A DNA stretch of 64,000 nt from Cephalopachus bancanus. Lineage: Eukaryota; Chordata; Mammalia; Primates; Tarsiidae. Below, in pieces: positions 60,148 through 64,000 of the stretch (within the stretch, counting starts at the first letter, position 1; each line of letters opens with the position of its first letter). The position numbers and the translations under genes were made by a program. The notes below the pieces were generated by a model. The model did no database searches, was not told the origin of the DNA, and was given only the letters and a program-made list of their open reading frames with translations. The stretch is taken from positions 3,410,001 through 3,474,000 of the forward strand of contig JAPVLO010000153.1 in the NCBI GenBank assembly GCA_027257055.1, read 5' to 3'.

Positions 60148-61580
60148 GCATTATTATTATGAGGAGAGACATTCCTTAGAACTGACAGCCTTATCTCCCG
60201 GGTAATTTTAAGTCTTAAGTCGGCAGAGAAAGAAAATATGCATCCTTATCCCAGAAGTCTGGTGACAAGTCAACAAGCTGCAATCCTGGAATTAATGGGT
60301 AAAGAGAGAAGTTAAAAAATTCCTGGGCTTCCACCAGATCTTCAGATAAAGAAAGTTATCACCTGAGAGAACAGTTTGCTTCAGCATGTCAGGGCTCTTC
60401 TAAACAACTATTGATCACGGAAGTCCCTCCTGGGCAGCTGGCTGACCCCTTTAAGCATCTGTGATATCTTTGGATTTTTGCCCTAAGCTCCACCAGATGT
60501 ACTAGTCTCTTGTCAGGTGCAGGGTTTTTCAGCTTCCCTGTCCCAGAGCCTTACAAAGTAAATGACTTCCCTGCTCCTAGGCTGTCTGAGGGAGCACTTG
60601 GAGATTTGGTTTGCAGGTGGGACACCTTCTTCTTCCTGATTCTGTGGTTGACTAACAATTCCTTCCCTCTTTTCTGCCCCAAACTTATACAAACTGATTC
60701 ATCTGCCCAGTGGTGACCTTAGAGGGAGAAAGGAGGCTAGCCCGGTACTTAGCCTACCATCTTTTCAGAATCCTTTGAAAACTATCCATTAGATTTGTGG
60801 TTTTCTATAATTTTTTTATCACATTATATGTTTTTTAAGAATAAGTACTTTATCTTTCAATATTCCCTTATCTTCACGCTTTCATTATCATGGCGTTCAG
60901 TTTACATTTGAAATTCAATAAATATCTTCTGTTCCCAGAATTCAGGTTAGACCACTTTTACAAACAATTCCAAGTCATACCTCTAGATGGGGCACATGGT
61001 ATATTTCTCCTGCCTAAGAAATACCAGTGAGACTGTCAGGTGGCTCTGAGGCTTCCATATCTGAATTTTGATTGCTTGGAAAATTTAGAAAGAATCTACC
61101 TCATTTGAAAGAGGTAGGTTAAAAAAAAAAATCTCACTTAAGCCTTAAGAAATTGTTTATATGAGGGAGAGCATGAGTAACACCCCAGTTCTATTTCACA
61201 ACATCTTAGCAAGGTAAAATGTTTATTTCAGAAAGTAAGAAGAACAGATATCAGGAGGAAAAACCAACAGACAAAATTTGCTTTGAAAAAAATAAATTCT
61301 TCAACCAAGAGTCTATCATCTGGAATTTCAATTTAAAATTTCACTCAAATGCTATTTGTTAAATGCCACTAAAAAAGAAAGAAAGAAAGAGAGAAATAAA
61401 TAAATCAACCCCATCCCGCCTCCAGGAAGGACTGGAAAACTTGCAGTGCTTCATTAACCTTGACGGTCCATCTTGTTCCACTGAAATGATCAGGTTATTT
61501 TCTCTAAAAGCAAATGCCTGAAACTCTTTTTGTAGATGTGAATAGATTAGATAAAGCTGCTCACTGTGACCACTCGTCAA
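60148..61580. other. Unique non-coding sequence, no gene
   Basis: Relatively repeat-free. Frames such as 60510-60716 have no recognisable domain. A GA/AAAT-rich stretch at 61372-61403 is a simple repeat. Confidence 0.5.
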
Positions 61581-61600
61581 GGGTCAAAGGTCAAAGTTCA
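61581..61600 (+). promoter_or_regulatory. Triple nuclear-receptor half-site (two overlapping DR1)
   Basis: GGGTCA-A-AGGTCA-A-AGTTCA: three half-sites of the RGKTCA type in direct repeat with one-base spacing. GGGTCAAAGGTCA is a textbook DR1, the class bound by HNF4 and RXR heterodimers. It lies in repeat-poor DNA. Motif match only; no evidence of use. Confidence 0.5.
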
Positions 61601-61724
61601 CATTAGTTTTGTTAAACTGCAATCTGGTGCCTTGCTCAATCCAGACAATGTTAGTTTATCTTTAATACTATCCTAGGAGGGCAGAAGAATGAAGCCAAGA
61701 GGAATTCTTTTGAATGTTTTTTGT

Positions 61725-61776
61725 TTTGTTTTGTTTTTTAATTCAATTTTATTATAAAGTTGTGGGGTACAAGTCA
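61725..61776 (-). mobile_element. Very short L1 3' stub, minus strand
   Basis: (GTTTT)n then tttattataaagttgtggggtacaa, the inverted first few dozen bases of the L1 3' end seen elsewhere here. Extreme 5' truncation. Confidence 0.6.
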
Positions 61777-62694
61777 GAATGAATCACAGTCTTTAAGATT
61801 ACCTTCATTCAACAAAAAAAGAAACTTTTTTTTAGGGAGAGAGAACAAATGCATATTTCATTTTGCAGCAAAAAGATATAGTGGCTCAGCTTAACTGAAA
61901 GTATGCTTTACATTATCTATCCAAATCAATAGCATTTAATTTTGTAAAAGAAGCATCTTGTGACCTACAGGTAGGAGTGATATCCACCTGGTGATGTTCT
62001 CCTGGCTAATCAGGTTTTATAAGCACAGGCCGGCCATGGACCTTTCTGCAATGGTTTGCAACCTGGACTTGCCCAACTCATGGAATCATATTCACTGATA
62101 AAGACACCAGTTAGGTAGCCACAACAATATGGCCATTTCAATGAACATTTTTGACTGGCTGGGCTAGGAAGAGACTCTGCTGCTTCCATAGTTCCCACTA
62201 TGTAATTGCCCATTGATCTGCCTTTTCTTAGAAAGTAGGGGCAAGACTGGTGGTTGTGTTTGAGATCCTTAGGCTACAGGAGGAATACTAGAGCCAGCCA
62301 GAAACGTTTCATTCATTCAACCCAAAAAAGATCCTTAATACAAAATAAAAAGCCTAGATCTACTCAGCAGGGACTTAAAAAAGCTAAAACTTTTAAGACT
62401 CGGGCCACAAAATATAGCATAAAATTCAAGAGAAGGTTGTGTCTATTTCCCAAAATCAGCTATAGTATATGGGAATTTTTAGAGAATTCTGGAAACAGAA
62501 AGACATGAGTGTCTTCTTGGGTGATTGGCAATGACACTGGTTCTTTTACCTGGTTAGCTTTGTGGACAGTTGATGAACAAGTAAGAGAGGAAAACAGAGC
62601 AGATGCCATTCCGTGTCCAAAAAATGACCTACTTATGCTATGGACATACCTTTGGCCAATTCCTGACAATGAACATCCTTCTTTCCTGAGTTGA
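61777..62694. other. Unique non-coding sequence, no gene
   Basis: Several 60-85-codon frames on both strands (for example 62010-62213 and 62254-62508) without a domain I recognise. Confidence 0.45.
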
Positions 62695-62699
62695 CAGAC

Positions 62700-62895
62700 A
62701 AAATAATACATTATTTGTTGAGAACATACCTGTACCAGTCATAGATTATCTCGATTTATCCTCACAGTAATCCCATGAAATATTAATATTACTATCCCCA
62801 TTTTACGATGAGAAAACTGAGACCCTGGAAAAATAAATAGCCAAGGCCCCACAGCTAATAGGTAGAATTAGGATTTAAACCCAAGGAGTTTGACC
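62700..62895 (-). repeat. MIR SINE fragment, minus strand
   Basis: atcctcacagtaatcccatg, tatccccattttacgatgag and acagctaataggtagaattag: inverse MIR, well preserved. Confidence 0.8.
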
Positions 62896-63079
62896 CAAAA
62901 ACCTACGACTGTATCTACTATAATCGACTAGTTCCCAAAGCAAAATCCCCTATTTATGTTAATGGGTGTCTAATGGAAATGTTTCTGTATATCAGAGAGT
63001 CATAAAACTAAACTAAACCACATGCTACAGAAGCAAAGGTGTTAAGTAGCACAGAGAATAAGGTAATTCTCTCTGTTCA

Positions 63080-63385
63080 AAGTGCTTTAGGTGCCGCATC
63101 AAAGACATATCTGCAGGAGATTAAATAAATGAGATGTTCATCAAGCCAATGAGACTAGGAAAGGGAGTCCAGACAGAAGGGGCAGGCTGTGCAAAGGCCG
63201 TGAGCACGAAATAGCATGAGGGTTTGTGTAACTGGCTGTAAAGTGGTATAGCTGGAGTGTAAACCATAGGCGAGAAAATGAGGCTGATCAGGTAGGCAAG
63301 AGTAAGATCTGATCAGATAGGGCCTTCAGTGTGATGAATTCTCAGAGGTGTTGAGGACTGGAGGTTTTGTATCAAGTCAATATAA
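63080..63385 (-). repeat. L2 LINE fragment, minus strand
   Basis: gggagtccagacagaaggg, aggctgtgcaaaggccgtgag, gtatagctggagtgtaaacc and gatcagatagggccttc follow the inverse L2 3' region. Confidence 0.65.
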
Positions 63386-64000
63386 AATTCTATGCTCGTG
63401 ATGTGTGTGTGCTGGTGGTGACATAATAAGGGTGTTATAGCAAGGATAAGAAATTGAAACTAGATATCTACTGTGTTGTTTTCCACAAGAAAGTCACTCT
63501 ATTTATTTTAACACAAAGCAGTTAGGGCCGTCTCAGAACTCAGTCAGAAGGCATGGAGCGGAATGAGAAAGTTACAGGTTAAAGCCCACGTATTTCCCTC
63601 TGAGATACTAAACATAGAGGGAGATGCTTTCTACCTAATCTTCTGCTGCTACATTCCTTCCATCACCTGACTTCCAGTAATTTAGAACATCTCAACTGCC
63701 TTCTTTGTTTCATACTATTTGTAGGTGATACAATCAGAACACATTCCACAGTATTTATATGTGCAATTCAAGATTTCAATCAAGAGTTGACTCCCCTGGT
63801 GGCAAGGAAGTCGACAACCTTTAAAATTTTTGCAATGATTCTAAATAAGGATCTGAAATCTCTTTCCCACTAATAGGTCAACATTGTTTGTTCCACACGA
63901 ATAAGTGTTTATGTACATATATACATAAAGATTTGTATGTACGCATATCTACATGCACATATAGATATACACACAGCCATTCAATTTTTAAACTTTATTT
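63386..64000. other. Non-coding sequence; TA/CA-rich run near 63900-63975
   Basis: No gene recognised; the end holds an imperfect tacatata/acacac stretch. Confidence 0.5.

Overview
This window reads as nuclear DNA of a primate, in an A+T-rich intergenic region dense with transposable elements. The evidence is many roughly 300-bp dimeric Alu SINEs, several L1 LINEs, older MIR, L2 and L1M fossils, and two class I endogenous retrovirus (ERV1) remnants. No bacterial, plasmid or phage signature is present. The young Alus share unusual variants: 'ctcagcctgtaatcc' in the left arm, 'caataaatcaaaaa' in the middle linker and 'gagactccaactc' before the tail. They do not look like human AluS/AluY or lemur Alus. 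A tarsier is my best guess (about even odds); this is inference and a database alignment would settle it.

I find no intact protein-coding gene, tRNA, rRNA or CRISPR array. Open frames on both strands are chance frames or shadows of repeats, apart from recognisable dead fragments. These are L1 ORF2/ORF1, retroviral gag, pro, pol and env remnants, and one host-gene retrocopy resembling CFAP53 (CCDC11) at about 58.26-59.69 kb.

Layout. 0-8 kb: unique sequence with Alus at 1.9 and 6.7 kb and a probable antisense solo LTR at 3.9-4.6 kb. 8.4-15.6 kb: decayed minus-strand ERV (ERV-B) with a tRNA-Ile-like primer binding site, an inner gag deletion and a dead protease, later hit by three Alus and an L1. 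15.6-22 kb: old L1 end, MaLR-type LTR, tandem Alus, a 5'-truncated L1 and an old Alu. 22.3-37.27 kb: a near full-length minus-strand L1 with a 13-bp target-site duplication (TSD), split by a second minus-strand provirus (ERV-A, 23668-31483) that has two 588-bp LTRs and a 4-bp TSD. 37-51 kb: MIR, L1 and L2 fragments plus Alus, one of which carries a 32-bp patch copied from nearby unique DNA. 51.3-56.9 kb: two inverted, closely related old L1 segments, the right one interrupted by a young L1 with an apparent 3' transduction. 57-64 kb: Alus, the CFAP53-like retrocopy, a possible nuclear-receptor site at 61.58 kb and MIR/L2 fossils.

There is no operon or pathway here. The informative content is the nesting history and the repair or retrotransposition scars. 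I did not find convincing evidence of a new functional system.
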